64,000 nucleotides of DNA from Manduca sexta (GCF_014839805.1 NC_051115.1:744001-808000), one strand, 5' to 3'; shown: positions 36,046-46,574, counted from the stretch's first letter. A program made the numbers and translations. The notes: a model not told the origin generated them from the sequence alone.

Positions 36046-36149
36046 CTTACTGCTGAGCCTCTACTGAGAGAGCTTAATTCAGTCCACGCTATAATGCATG
36101 AAGACTTCACATACTTTAGAAATGTTTAGATTTTTTTTTTATATGCGTG

Positions 36150-36625
36150 CACGGCAGTCACCCCACTGGCACCTGATGGTAAGTGGAGTGGTCATAGAAT
36201 GTCGACTGACGAGAGATGATTACCCCTCAGTCGACACAATTATGCCTGTTGGAACCGGATATACACAGGCTGATCCCGGAACTGAGACTGCCTCGGTGGC
36301 GTAGTTGTATTGCACGTCCGGTACTATAGCGCTCTGAGGTCCTGGGTTCGAATCCCGGGTCGGGCAAAGTGATATTTGGGTTTTTCTGCTCAATATCATC
36401 CCGGAGTCTGGAATTTGTGCCCGATATGGCGATAGGCTCGCCCCCTATCACATCATGGGACGGAACATACTTGGCGAAAAGTGGGTGCCCTAGTTGCGCC
36501 TCTGCATACCCCTTCGGGGATAAAATGCGTGATGTTATGTATGTATGTATGTATAATCCCGGAACGCTCACGTGAGCCACTATGACGGGTTTTGACACCT
36601 TGTGTACGGTCGCTATCCGGGATAT
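36150..36625 (+). repeat. Rep-F copy split by SINE-2
   Basis: Rep-F (GAATGTCGACTGACGAGAGA to ACACAGGCTGATCCCGGAAC) is broken at 36283 and resumes at 36566 (GCTCACGTGAGCCACTATGA). Confidence 0.8.
36283..36555 (+). mobile_element. SINE-2 copy, intact, with 10-bp target duplication
   Basis: The tRNA-like head has GCCTCGGTGGCGTAGTTGTA (A box) and TGGGTTCGAATCCCGGGTC (perfect B-box core). The body ends in (TATG)n. The direct repeat ATCCCGGAAC flanks it at 36273-36282 and 36556-36565, marking target-primed insertion. Confidence 0.92.
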
Positions 36626-36654
36626 AAAATATATTGATATAAATCTATATAATT

Positions 36655-37070
36655 ATACACCGAACATCAGAACCAAATTTGTCCTCCAAAAGTTATTACC
36701 AATTGGCAATAACTGGAGGGTATTAATTGGTAATAACTTAGTACCAATTAATACTTATAAGTCGTTGTCTTATTTGATATGTCCGTGTTATTTACATTGT
36801 CTATTCTTATGTATTCGCACTTGGAGATTTCGTTCAAATGGAATCATGTCTATACTAATACTAGCTTTTGCTCGCAGCTTCAGTCGCGTGAAAGAGTATT
36901 CCCGGATAAAAGTCCCACTATATTTTCCCGGGATAGAAAGTAGCATATAACCTTCCCAGGACCTTAAACTATCTTCATACCGAATTCCATAAAAATCCGT
37001 TCAGTAGATTTTGAGAAAATCGAAAACATACATACAGATAAAAAAGAAGACTTTGCTTTATAATATGTAT
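36655..37070 (+). repeat. Rep-M fragment and Hel-B copy
   Basis: 36655-36800 Rep-M (ACATCAGAACCAAATTTGTC, ACCAATTGGCAATAACTGG) with a local duplication. 36857-37070 Hel-B, starting CTAGCTTTTGCTCGCAGCTT. Confidence 0.65.
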
Positions 37071-37486
37071 ACCTATAGATAGATATAAAGCTGATAAGTT
37101 TCTGTTTATGAACGCGCTAATCTCAGGGACTACATTACTCCTGAAAGCTCTAGGTTATTTATCCCGGAATAACTTGTATGGACGGAACCGTTGGCAAAAT
37201 CTAGTATAAGATAATATATTATTTTCGCCAACCTTACAAATAATATGCTAATTTATTTTCGCTGTTGATCCGATTAATATCTTGACTTAAAACTTTAATT
37301 ATTCAGGTGTAAACGATTGTTTATCATTTCTGGTTTTCCATTAATTACTTACAGTCATGATTATTATGTGTTTTTTTATCCTTTTTTGCCTAAATTGCGT
37401 TGATAAGCTCGATAGTGTCAGAATAAATGCAAATTACCTAAGCGACAATTATAATAAAATATCAGCATGAGGTGGTCAATTGTCAC

Positions 37487-37815
37487 CTTAATAATAATAA
37501 TATCAGCCCTGTATTATATACTTGCCCACTGCTGAGCACGGGCCTCCTCTACTACTGAGAGGGATTAGGCCTTAGTCCACCACGCTGTTGTGCGGATTGG
37601 TAGACTTCACACACCTTCGAAATTCCTATAGAGAACTTCTCAGATGTGCAGGTTTCCTCACGATGTTTTCCTTCGCCGTTAAAGCGAACGATAAATTCAC
37701 AAAGAATACACACCTGATTTTAGAAAAGTCAGAGGTGTGTGCCCTTGGGATTTGAACCTGCGGACATTCGTCTTGGCAGTCCGTTCCACACCCAACTAGA
37801 CTTCCGCCGTTGTCA
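37487..37815 (-). mobile_element. SINE-1 copy, full length
   Basis: From TAATAATATCAGCCCTGTAT to the head complement CAGTCCGTTCCACACCCAAC. Very similar to 35617-35935. Confidence 0.85.
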
Positions 37816-39434
37816 CCTTGTATACTTTGTATAGACTACTACGTGTTGAGAGTAATTAATTATACAAATAAACCAGTGTAGAAGAATATTATTTAAAGGT
37901 TTTAAGTTATATCGAAAACAAAATGTCTAAGTGTCGTTTTAAAGGCCAATTGGAATTTGTGATCAAAGTAATTACGTAAACGAAATTATACTGCGAAAAT
38001 GGAATATAAATTGAGGCATCAATTGATTTGAAATGTTAATATAAGCTCGGCTCGTCGTTGGAATATATCGCTATCTCGCTCACACGCACGCATTACACGA
38101 CACTGACGTCACAAGTCGTATATTATAAACCGCTTACAAACTCCTTCTGTCTTCTTAAAAATGTTACATTTATTTGAATATATTCTATATTCTTTTTTTT
38201 ATGTATTTAAAATTAGAATATCATTTTTAAATATGCTAAGTCACGCATGTCCTGGTTTTCTAGACCTTGGACTGATTTTTCGCAAGCACATCGCCAGGAA
38301 TCTTTGAAATCGACTTTGGCCAAAACCTACGAGTCATAATAATCGGGTTTTTTTTTTAAATAACACGCTCGATAACGGCGGATAATTCCGTTAGGTAGTG
38401 ATAACGCCCGCTGCCCTACCAGCACATACCATTTTTGACAGTCACCGTGAGCAAGACATTATTGTACTGACTTTCATATCATTTTTAGTCATATTTGTTC
38501 TGATAAAAAATACGATTTCAAAAAAAGAATACTTCATGGCATATTGTTATGGTGAGTGTTTTGTTTTTTTATGGTGAAGATAACTGAATCGTAGTGCTGA
38601 TTAAATTATGTTTTAATTAAATTTTATTTTTAATGATTTTCTGTTAATGACGCAAAATTTATTCGTTTTTTAATTTAATTTATCTGTATTCATATAAAAA
38701 TGTATAATAAAAATATGTCGAAAATTTTTTATTCATGTTTTCTATCGGCGAACTTACTAAGAAACACTAACGAAAACCCAACCTAATTGTATTATATTTA
38801 AGTCGTTTTTGGCACGTTTTAACTCATCTACAATATTTAATACTACATTATACCCACAGCTCCGTCTAAAGCCTACTTCGAATCATTAACTCTCTATTAA
38901 TGAAATCATTTCCAGAACCAGATAAATAATTTCACACATATTGCTGTATACCATTACTATGTGATGACTAAATGTTTTAATACACCTGTGTGACGTCACA
39001 AGCCAATCAGTCGACAACAAAAGCTAATAAATAGTGTACATACCCTCTAAAGTACGCAACATTTGTTTCAACATGACCCTACGTTTGTAAGCCTGGCGAG
39101 GGCCGGTTTATACAACCGGACTTTCGTGTGAGTTCTCTAAGTGCTCACAACTCTTGAAAATTAGGCGACCCACTAACGGGTTACGAAGCTCAGCTCAACA
39201 GTCACTGGTCAGTCACGTCTTGTTAAACAGTATGCAAATAACATCTGGGGTTGTATACTACATGGACCTTGTTGAGACTATACGGAATTTCCGTGCTTTC
39301 CGGCGTTTTTGCCATGTCTATTGTAATCAAATCTCACAGCTCATGTGATAAGACCGTTTCTTTTAATTGTATCCGTGATGCTTTATAACTAGCTTAGCTA
39401 GCTGTAAACGTCCCTGGTTTTAAGTTTAAAACGC

Positions 39435-39620
39435 CTCTGGAGGGAAGTGGACAATTAATATTTCCAACTCCTACCTATCTATTTGATTATCGTTGCGGGA
39501 TAATGACATTAGTGTTCCCTGAGACTCGGCGAGCTTCACCGCCCGGTGTCATACAATGCCACTACTGATCCTTACAGGAGTTGTAGTTGTGGGTGTGAGG
39601 GCGGGAAAGTCTCTCAGTCT
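39435..39620 (+). repeat. Rep-P copy
   Basis: About 95% like 12335-12515 (GTTCCCTGAGACTCGGCGAG, GTCATACAATG). Confidence 0.7.
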
Positions 39621-39949
39621 CTCAACAACTGGGAGAGAATGAGGTATCAATGATTATGTGCGCGTAGTCGTACCGAACTAACAAACTATACATTGCCGGC
39701 CGGCACTGTTAGAAGGGTCGGGGGGACGGGGAACGCGGCGAGGACTGAACTGCGGTCTTGTAAAGTGTAGGAGTATCAGGAATTTGTTTTAACGACAAAT
39801 AGCCAGAGTGATATCGTCCTCTAAGTCTGTCAGAACTGAACGCGGCCTTCTCGATTTAGCTTGAATGGAGGCCTTGGTCTATCAAAAGTTTATAGCATAA
39901 ATTATCATAAATACCCTTACAAAAATATTTATATTCCAAAAATATATCG

Positions 39950-40175
39950 ACAGTTGGCTAATTGACGTAAGCGACAATTTTTCGAAAAAATTTAACTAGG
40001 TTAAAAAACATAGAAATTATCCCAAAAATATATCGACAGTTGGTTAATTGACGTAAGCGACATTGTTTTTCGAAAAATTTAGGTTAAAAAAACAAAGAAC
40101 GTGCTGATTTTTAATATGTACGAAACTTGTGTCACAAGAAATGTCGCTTAAGTATTAGGCTTTTAAACGTTAATA
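39950..40175. mobile_element. MITE-S copy with internal duplication
   Basis: CGACAGTTGGCTAATTGACG and CGACAGTTGGTTAATTGACG are two left-end-like blocks about 75 bp apart. The right end TGTCGCTTAAGTATTAGGC lies only 25 bp before exon 6, so the transposon supplies part of the exon 6 branch-point region. Confidence 0.55.
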
Positions 40176-40198
40176 TTAACGACCATTCATTGTTTCAG

Positions 40199-40279
40199 GC
40201 ATGTATACGATGCGGATGCTGGACGGGGCTGGGCCGCACCACGCTCCCCACCACAACCACTCCCACATGATGATGACAG
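40199..40279 (+). CDS. cnc: Cnc exon 6: first exon common to both isoforms
   Basis: Acceptor TTCATTGTTTCAG, donor ACAG|GTTGGT. It encodes residues 143-170 of the long form: (G)MYTMRMLDGAGPHHAPHHN, then HSHMMMT. MYTMRMLDG continues the conserved motif of exon 5. It is symmetric (phase 1 in, phase 1 out, 81 nt), so it can accept either exon 5 or the 31471 start exon. A His/Met-rich tail follows the conserved part. Confidence 0.93.
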
Positions 40280-40312
40280 GTTGGTACCAGCCCCTATTGT
40301 TTTTATTGCAAA

Positions 40313-40594
40313 CTAGCTGACCCGACAGACGTTGTCCTGTCTTAACTATGTATGCACGCGCGCATTCCGTCGATCGCTGACAGTTATTTCAAACAATTGA
40401 CAGTTATATAAAATTTATATTTTCATTAAGTTTTCTTAATTTTTCTAACCTTCCACTCAACTTCCTTAATTTGTTCTTTCATAAGTAACTTCTCCTGACA
40501 ATAACAAACAACAACAAAAAAAATTGTGAAATCGGCCCAGCCGTTCACGCGTGATGGCGTGACCAAGGGAAATAGGGATTCATTTTTATATATA
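40313..40594 (-). mobile_element. Hel-H Helitron-like element
   Basis: On the minus strand it starts TCTATATATAAAAATGAATC and ends GTCTGTCGGGTCAGCTAG, lying between A and T. A second copy is at 48037-48323. Both lie in Cnc introns. Confidence 0.65.
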
Positions 40595-40596
40595 GA

Positions 40597-40903
40597 TGAA
40601 TGACGAGACGAGCATACCACTCGCGTAATGGTAAGCGATACGACCATAAACAGTAGGAATGCTAGGTCCGTAGCAAGCTTACAATTAAACACTGGGGGAA
40701 GGATAGAATTCTTTTAGGATAGGTGGCGGGGAGATGGAAGGGAAATGTCAGTGGACATAATAAGACTTAACATTTCATGTCTCAGGCGAGCGCAGTGGAA
40801 TACCAAATACTTTGTAATTCAAGGTGTTAGTGTTTCTACTGTTTGTCGATCGTATCGCTTACCATCAGGCGAACGGCAAGCTCGTCTCGTCATTCAAAGC
40901 AGC
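40597..40903. repeat. Two Rep-E pieces in inverted orientation
   Basis: 40597-40660 (GAATGACGAGACGAGCATAC) and 40826-40903 (CGTATCGCTTACCATCAGGC...GTCATTC) are mutually inverted arms of about 60 bp, 55 bp upstream of exon 7. The minus-oriented arm extends to 40750. Confidence 0.7.
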
Positions 40904-40958
40904 AAAAAAAATCTCGATTTAGAAATCGTTATGAACCCTAATGGTCTTTCCATTTCAG

Positions 40959-41073
40959 CAGAGCGGGACTCCGCCTCGGACAGTGCGGTGTCCTCCATGG
41001 GCTCCGAGAGGGTCCCGTCGCTCTCCGACGGAGAATGGTGTGATGGCAGCGATTCTGCGCAGGAGTTTCACAG
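40959..41073 (+). CDS. cnc: Cnc exon 7: Ser-rich conserved CNC motif
   Basis: Acceptor TTTCCATTTCAG, donor CACAG|GTATAT. It encodes residues 170-208: AERDSASDSAVSSMGSERV, then PSLSDGEWCDGSDSAQEFHS. The SDSAVSSMGSERVPSLSDGEW stretch is, from memory, a hallmark of insect and vertebrate CNC factors, acidic and serine-rich, in the region where Nrf proteins carry phosphodegron (Neh6-like) motifs. A degron role here is inferred. The exon leaves two bases (AG), completed by T of exon 8. Confidence 0.94.
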
Positions 41074-41530
41074 GTATATTATTTATTATATTTTTTTATT
41101 TAACAAAAGGAATAGCACATAACACAATCATTATAAACAATACTTAAGCAGTAAATTGCATTAAAACTAGATTGTCTTAATGTAATTAATTTAGTTTGAT
41201 TATTTAATTTAGTTTAATTTTATTTTTGTTTTAATATTGCTAATGTGATTTTGTATTTTTTTTATTATATATGTACATCACGCTTTCTTACCTTTCCACG
41301 GGTAGGCAGAAGTAACCTACATTTCGCCAGCTATGTTAGGTCCAGTCTTATAGAAGCTACGACCTCTTTAATAGTATAACGATTACTAAAGAGGTCGCGT
41401 GGTTGAACAAAAGTCTCGTGGGTCGGGATTTACGCAGGAAAGTGACGCTGATTTTCACGCGGACACAGCTACATTTCTTACAAAAAAGGAAGCGCAAACC
41501 GCGACAAAAATGTTACGTTTCAGGACCTAA

Positions 41531-41835
41531 GGGGCCGTTCAAGTATTACGTAACGCAATTTTTGAAAATTTTTGAACCCCATGTTACGCGCCGTAACGTT
41601 TTCCTGTACGCCCCCGTCCCCCCTACAAAAGTAATGTAACTCTAAAGTGACATTTTTTTTTGTAATATTCACAATTATTTTTAAAATACCGGAAAGTCGC
41701 TAATATACCTTTATTGTTTTAAAATAAACAAACCAATGTTACATATCGCTTTGTACGAGACCGCTGTCCCGCGCATGTAAAGCAGCGTAACATTTTACAA
41801 GACCCCTCCAAATTGCGTAATACTTGAACGTCCCC
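41531..41835. mobile_element. MITE with TAA target duplication (PIF/Harbinger-like)
   Basis: Ends GGGGCCGTTCAAGTATTACG and (complement) GGGGACGTTCAAGTATTACG are inverted repeats. TAA flanks both sides (41528-41530, 41836-41838). TWA duplications are typical of PIF/Harbinger, though ISL2EU-like elements are possible. It lies in intron 7. Confidence 0.8.
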
Positions 41836-42040
41836 TAATGTTTTGTCAGTAAGATAGTATTCAATCAATTTTGTACACCTCTAGGTACAACAATGATTTC
41901 GTTGAATACATGACGAATAAACTTACATTATCTTGTTGATAACGCTTTATCCCGATCCACCTTTATCGTACGCAAATACGTAATTTCGGAGAAAATTCAC
42001 CCAAATCTAACATACGATACACACATCAGATAATGCAAAT

Positions 42041-42335
42041 AGATAATAATATCAGCCCTGTATTATATACTATCTCTGTAGGGCCTCCTCTACTGAGAGA
42101 TTAGGCCTTAGTCCACCACGCTGTAGTGCTGGTAGATTTCACACTTAAAATTCTTATAGAGATCTTCTTAGACATGCAGGTTTCCTCACGATGTTTTCCT
42201 TCACTGGTAAAGCAAGCGATAATTCACAAATACACATATAATTTTAGAAGAGTCACGTGCGTTTGAGTTTTGAACCTGCGGACATTCGTCTCGGCAGTCC
42301 GTTCTACAACCAACTAGGCTATCACCGCTATAAAT
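42041..42335 (-). mobile_element. SINE-1 copy
   Basis: CAGCCCTGTATTATATACTA to TACAACCAACTAGGCTATCA, minus-oriented, with several small deletions. Confidence 0.75.
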
Positions 42336-42514
42336 AAAGCAGAAAACATGTAAAGAATTATTTACATTTATTATTTTCCTTTCCTGTAGTGTCTCGGAAG
42401 GTTCGCAAATACTATTTTATCTGTTGGTTGAAAGCCGTTTATGACATGTTTTTTAATTCTTTATCATGTATTTTAAACAGCCTTATAAATTAAAATATAC
42501 ACTGCATCTGATAT

Positions 42515-43520
42515 TAAGAGTGGGGTCCAATAGAATGTCGACTGAGAGATGATTACCCCTCGACAGACACAATTATGCCTGTTGGAACCAGATATACACA
42601 GGCTGATCCCGGAACGCTCACGTGTGCCACTATGGCGGGTTTTAACACCTTGTGTCCAATCGCTATCCGGGCGGATATAGAATATTGCTACCAGCAAATC
42701 TAAAAGTCTTTTAGTATCAGAACTATAGTACAAAATACTCAAATACATTTTAGTTGAGAGAACTACAAATAATTAATTTATCGATTTTCTCAAAATCTAC
42801 TGAACGGATTTTTATGAAATTTTGCATGGAGATATTTTAAGACCCTGGGCAGGTTATAGGCTACTTTCTATCCCGGGAAAGTATATGGCTGAAATGTTAT
42901 CCCGGAAAACCTTTCCACGCCGGTAGACACGAGCAAAATCTGATAATAAAATAATCAATTATTACCTTTATCAGTAATGTTTTCATGATATGTTGGGAAA
43001 ATCCACTAATAGATAAAGTAATATAAATTTATATTAGCTATTGACTTAAACATTAGATAAAGTACAAAAATGATTCATTTATTTAGATAAATACACTGTG
43101 CCTAGAGGAAAAATATGAAAAATTGATTTTTCATATTTTTCATCGGACTACCTCGGAATCGTAGTAGTACTGAATACGTAGTACAACAGCGCTCTGAGGT
43201 CCTGGGTTCGAATCCCAGGTCGGGTAAAGTTAATGGGTTTTTCTGCTTAGTATCAGCCCGGAGTCTGGAATTTGTGCCCGATATGGCGATAGGCTCGCAT
43301 ATCACATCATAGGACGGAACACACTTGGCGAAAAGTGGGTGCTCTGGTTGCGCCTCTGCATAACCCTTCGGGGATAAATGCGTGATGCGTGTGTGTTTTA
43401 CTTTTTTCTATCTCATTGATTCCCAAATTGGTCCATGGATACCTCAGGTCCACGGGGGACTTGACGAGGGTCTATCTTGGCATGACCAAAAAATAGGGGT
43501 TCACAATTCATAAGCGAGGG
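42515..43520. repeat. Rep-F, Hel-B, SINE-2 and Rep-R in intron 7
   Basis: 42515-42690 Rep-F (GGGTCCAATAGAATGTCGAC). 42780-42950 inverted Hel-B. 43140-43395 plus-strand SINE-2 with B box GGGTTCGAATCCCAGG. 43430-43520 Rep-R (TTGATTCCCAAATTGGTCCA), with a copy at 46020-46145. Confidence 0.7.
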
Positions 43521-43525
43521 TCTAA

Positions 43526-43785
43526 CCCCCTTATTCATAAACGTTTTTTATCTAAGGACGGAGTAAAGCTGTGATAACAAGCTTGTTTCTCAGTGCCCAA
43601 CGGCACTGAGAAATAGACATAGGGCCGTTGTGATTGGTTATTATTGTTGTATTTCAATATTAGCCAATCACAACGGCCCTACGTCTACGCACTGCGAAGG
43701 CTGCCATGCCGTCAGCACTGAGAAACAGACTTGTTATCACAGCAATGCTCCGTCCTTAGATAAATAACGTCTATGAATAAGGGGG
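43526..43785. mobile_element. Foldback-J MITE, 260 bp, TAA flanks
   Basis: Long inverted arms: CCCCCTTATTCATAAACG on the left, CGTCTATGAATAAGGGGG on the right, with GTGATAACAAG...CTGAGAAA mirrored further in. TAA flanks both sides. A second copy at 58784-59021 is flanked by TAT. It has no coding capacity. Confidence 0.85.
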
Positions 43786-43979
43786 TAAGAGTATAAGTCG
43801 CTCATATAACTAAAGACATTTTATTAAAGACATTTTATATGGTTCATTTATCTCGGAAAAGTGCACAATGGGATTTTTATTTAGAAATGACAGACGGAGT
43901 CGCAATCAATAAAAAAAGTTGTTAAGAAAAAACTAGCAATTCATTATAGTATGGTAGACAAATTTCACACTTTAATAAC

Positions 43980-44150
43980 AAGTTTTTTTTTTTTTTAAAT
44001 GAAATGATTTATTTCAATCTGTAAAATGTTATACATTATTTAGATTCCGTCAATATTAACTCTACCACCAGTTCGGAAAGCAGTTTTCACCAGAGAAGAA
44101 CGGGCAAGAAACTCTGGTGTTGCTCTTTTCAATCAGTTTAGGGTAAAGAC
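43980..44150 (-). repeat. LINE-tail-like element related to 28165-28611
   Basis: GAAATGATTTATTTCAATCT, TAGATTCCGTCAATATTAAC and AAGAAACTCTGGTGTTGCTC mirror the 28-kb insertion. It holds the uninterrupted Helitron target site and ends about 80 bp before exon 8. Confidence 0.7.
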
Positions 44151-44227
44151 TACAGTACATGATAAAGTGAGAAGAGATATTGTTTTGACTTTTCACAAAA
44201 ATAACCGTTATTACTTTGTTAATACAG

Positions 44228-44327
44228 TTCAAAATTCCGGCCCTACGAGAGCTCATACGGGCGCGAGCGGTCGGCGTCGCACCAACCACAGAAGAAACAT
44301 CATATGTTCGGCAAGAGATGCTTCCAG
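44228..44327 (+). CDS. cnc: Cnc exon 8: RPYxxxYGR and KKHHMFGKRCFQ motif
   Basis: Acceptor TTGTTAATACAG, donor TTCCAG|GTCAGT. It encodes residues 208-241: SSKFRPYESSYGRERSASH, then QPQKKHHMFGKRCFQ. Without it, exons 7 and 9 do not join in frame; with its 100 nt the phases fit exactly. RPY and the MFGKR(C/Y)FQ ending are, from memory, conserved in insect Cnc proteins. No long open frame marks the exon, so open-frame-based annotation could miss it. Confidence 0.92.
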
Positions 44328-44811
44328 GTCAGTTGAATTTGCCAGAATTATTCATTTATAGCAAGATCAAAAACCTAAAATAGTCCATCAAAAGAAATGA
44401 ATTGAATTTGAATTAGAAATGAGTTTATCAATTAAGAAATAAAGAAAAAAATCAACCAATTTATTATATGAGAAAAAAAATGTAATAAAATATAATAATT
44501 GAATTTTTTATAATCAAATTACTTAAGACAAAGTTCACAATTTTTTTTTTTGTAAATGGTGTCCTGAAAATAAAAAAACTTTTATATAATTGTAAAATGT
44601 AGATATTGTTTTGACTTTTCGGATCTCAGTCCCCCTTATAACTATAAATACTGCAATTTAAATCGTGAGAAAATCAAATTATAAAATCCATTTTTTTTTT
44701 GTTTTTATACAAATATATAAAGTATTCATAGTAATGAATACTGAAATTAAAAACGTGAGAGAATCAAATTATATTTTTTTTATAAATATTAACCTCAAAC
44801 ATTCGTTCCAG

Positions 44812-44920
44812 GAACAGTCCGCTCCCCCCATGGAACCGGTGCCGGCCCCGCGACCCGCCCCCGTCAAATACGAGTGTCCCGAGCAAGCTTACCATCACGA
44901 CAACTTGCACATGCACAATG
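44812..44920 (+). CDS. cnc: Cnc exon 9: Pro-rich segment
   Basis: Acceptor CATTCGTTCCAG, donor AATG|GTACGT. It encodes residues 242-278: EQSAPPMEPVPAPRPAPVK, then YECPEQAYHHDNLHMHN. FQEQ at the exon 8/9 junction and APVKYE recall insect Cnc sequences. Proline-rich, probably an unstructured spacer before the DNA-binding part. Enters in phase 0, exits in phase 1. Confidence 0.92.
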
Positions 44921-44974
44921 GTACGTACAGAGAATATATCACAATGACGATATTCCTTAAATTTCATCACGATT

Positions 44975-45320
44975 ACTATTAGTTGACAGTTGCTGCAACT
45001 AAGTTGCCGCAACAAAGTTGACAGTTGCCGCAACTTAGTTGATCGGTTTGGTGATTTAGTTGCTTGTGATCAACTGTTGGTTAGTGTTCAGTAAGATCTG
45101 AATTATCCCTGTTCACCACATGTTATAGTAATAAATTACTAGTTGTATTACGGGTCGGGCAGTGATATTGAGTTTTCTACTCAGTATCAGCTCGGAGTTT
45201 GGAATTTGAGCCCAATATGGCGATACCCCATCACATCATGGGACGGAATACGCACGGCGGAAAATGAGTGCAGCAGTTGCACCTCTGCCTACCCCTTTAA
45301 CGATAAAAAAACGCGAGTGT
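44975..45320 (+). repeat. GTTGCNGCAAC motif cluster and SINE-2 fragment
   Basis: 44975-45085 has repeated palindromic GTTGCTGCAACT, GTTGCCGCAAC and GTTGCCGCAACTTAGTTG. 45150-45320 is a headless plus SINE-2 (GTATTACGGGTCGGGCAGTG, CATCACATCATGGGACGGAA). Confidence 0.65.
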
Positions 45321-45379
45321 AAATATTATAAATTTATCCTACAATTATATACAAATTGACTTATAATTTTGTTCCCCAG

Positions 45380-45480
45380 CGGAGTTCGGCGCGCGACACC
45401 AACTCCCGCCCCCGCACGTGGCGAGCCTGCAACCGGCCCTCGATCTGAACACAGCACACTCCAGCCACGCTCTGCTACAG
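45380..45480 (+). CDS. cnc: Cnc exon 10
   Basis: Acceptor TTTTGTTCCCCAG, donor CTACAG|GTACGT. It encodes residues 278-311: AEFGARHQLPPPHVASLQP, then ALDLNTAHSSHALLQ. GC-rich codons stand out from flanking AT-rich DNA, and the phase fits exons 9 and 11. No named domain. Confidence 0.9.
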
Positions 45481-45511
45481 GTACGTACTACATACGGTTG
45501 AAACATGGACA

Positions 45512-45896
45512 ATATGGTATTTGACTCATTTTTTTTTAATAACTTTTATAAAGTATGTACGTCGTATAAATTCTAAAACAGAAGAAATCTTTAAAATCTG
45601 ATGAATAATCCGCAAGTTATAAGCCATTGAAATTTGGTAATAGGGGTAAATGTCAAAAAACAGAAAGAAGACGAAATACTTGCGTGTGACGTCAGCGGGC
45701 CTTACGATGCGTGGGAAAGAAAGAGATGGAGCGATATCACCACTCCACCCTCACGTAGCACTATTTGAAATTTGAATTACTGCCTCATTTCTTATCGAAG
45801 TTTAATGCTGTTTTCACAGAAGAAATTCCTTGTTGTACTAATAATGGCTGTTACATATTAAAAATGCATAAAATTACACATAGTCAAATACCCTAT
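45512..45896 (+). mobile_element. MITE-G, diverged subfamily with altered matching ends
   Basis: The body aligns with the other MITE-G copies (CAGAAGAAATC, GTGTGACGTCAGCGGGCC, AAGAAAGAGATGGAGCGATA). The ends read GGTATTTGACT and AGTCAAATACC, perfect inverted repeats, whereas the other copies have GGTACCGGACT and matching AGGCCGGTACC. It lies 30 bp after exon 10. Confidence 0.8.
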
Positions 45897-46019
45897 TGTT
45901 CGTATGGTCATTTACGACCGATTCTAATAAATTAAATCATGGTTTCTCAAACTTTTGCCTCCATAAATCTGTGTATTAACTTTTTTTTTTATTGGAAAAC
46001 CACCTTCAAAAACTATTAA

Positions 46020-46145
46020 AAAATGATTAAACACATTGATTCCCAAAGTGGTCCAGGTGGCCCCCAGAGGTCAACGGGAGACTTAACGAGTCCACGTTGG
46101 CATAACCAAAAATGGTGGTTCACAATTCGTAAGCTAGAGTCCACG
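46020..46145 (+). repeat. Rep-R copy
   Basis: TTGATTCCCAAAGTGGTCCA, GTTGGCATAACCAAAAATGG. Matches 43430-43520. Confidence 0.6.
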
Positions 46146-46428
46146 AAAATATATCTGGTTTGATAGTTAAGAACTAAAATGTCGGCTTGACTTCATCTAT
46201 GTAAGCAGATAATATTGACAGGGGCCGTAAGGCACGGTGACCCCAACATAACTGTCCAGACGTCCCGAAGGCTGGGCGGTAGTGGTCCTTTCGGCTCTAC
46301 ACCAAAAAGGTACACCGGAACCAGAAAAATGTTAAAACTGGTCTATGAGTCAAAGTTTGAGAAGCTCTTAGGCTACTTCAATTCAGAACCACGTAGAAAA
46401 TGTGTCAGTATGCATTATATTATTCCAG

Positions 46429-46564
46429 ACTGGAATCCCAAGCCCTGTGCAGCCGACCCCACGCTTTTCCTACGCAACCCCAGAACGCGTGCGGCACAAC
46501 CACACGTACAGCGCTCCCCTCGCCGCCGCTGATCAACGGCCCGCTGCAGTCAGAGACAAGAGAG
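46429..46564 (+). CDS. cnc: Cnc exon 11: ATPERVRHNHTYS segment
   Basis: Acceptor ATATTATTCCAG, donor AGAG|GTAAGA. It encodes residues 312-357: TGIPSPVQPTPRFSYATPE, RVRHNHTYSAPLAAADQRP, AAVRDKR. The VRHNHTYS motif is, from memory, a landmark shared by CNC proteins upstream of the CNC domain. Two other frames are also open here, but only this one carries the motif and fits the phases. Confidence 0.94.
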
Positions 46565-46574
46565 GTAAGAAGCC

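Larger units (their letters stand above)
19369..40198 (+). other. cnc: Cnc intron 5 (20.8 kb) holding an alternative first exon
   Basis: GT...AG intron skipped by the long form. It contains the alternative start exon at 31471 and most of the repeats listed between these limits. Stretches with nothing recognised include 21353-22079, 25701-26220, 28801-29387, 32346-32583, 33126-33783 and 37816-39434. Within the last, 38960-39420 looks unique and contains GTGACGTCACAAGCC, but no LTR or exon could be proven. Confidence 0.7.

Noticed and set aside
36227..36598. 123-codon minus-strand gene
   Set aside because: It spans the SINE-2 and Rep-F junction; the frame is not conserved in other copies.
36582..36950. 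122-codon gene
   Set aside because: Covers Rep-F, Rep-M and Hel-B ends; no domain and repeat composition throughout.
38960..39420. LTR retrotransposon end
   Set aside because: LTR-like motifs (TATA-like stretch, TG start) but no second LTR, primer-binding site or coding remnant.
44812..44920. Direct splice from exon 7 to exon 9
   Set aside because: It shifts the frame to a nonsense-like sequence; inserting the 100-nt exon at 44228 restores the conserved frame.
45689..45700. Cnc/Maf autoregulatory site (TGACGTCAGC)
   Set aside because: It lies in a MITE-G body and other copies have TGACGTCATC; one half-site match is not evidence of function.
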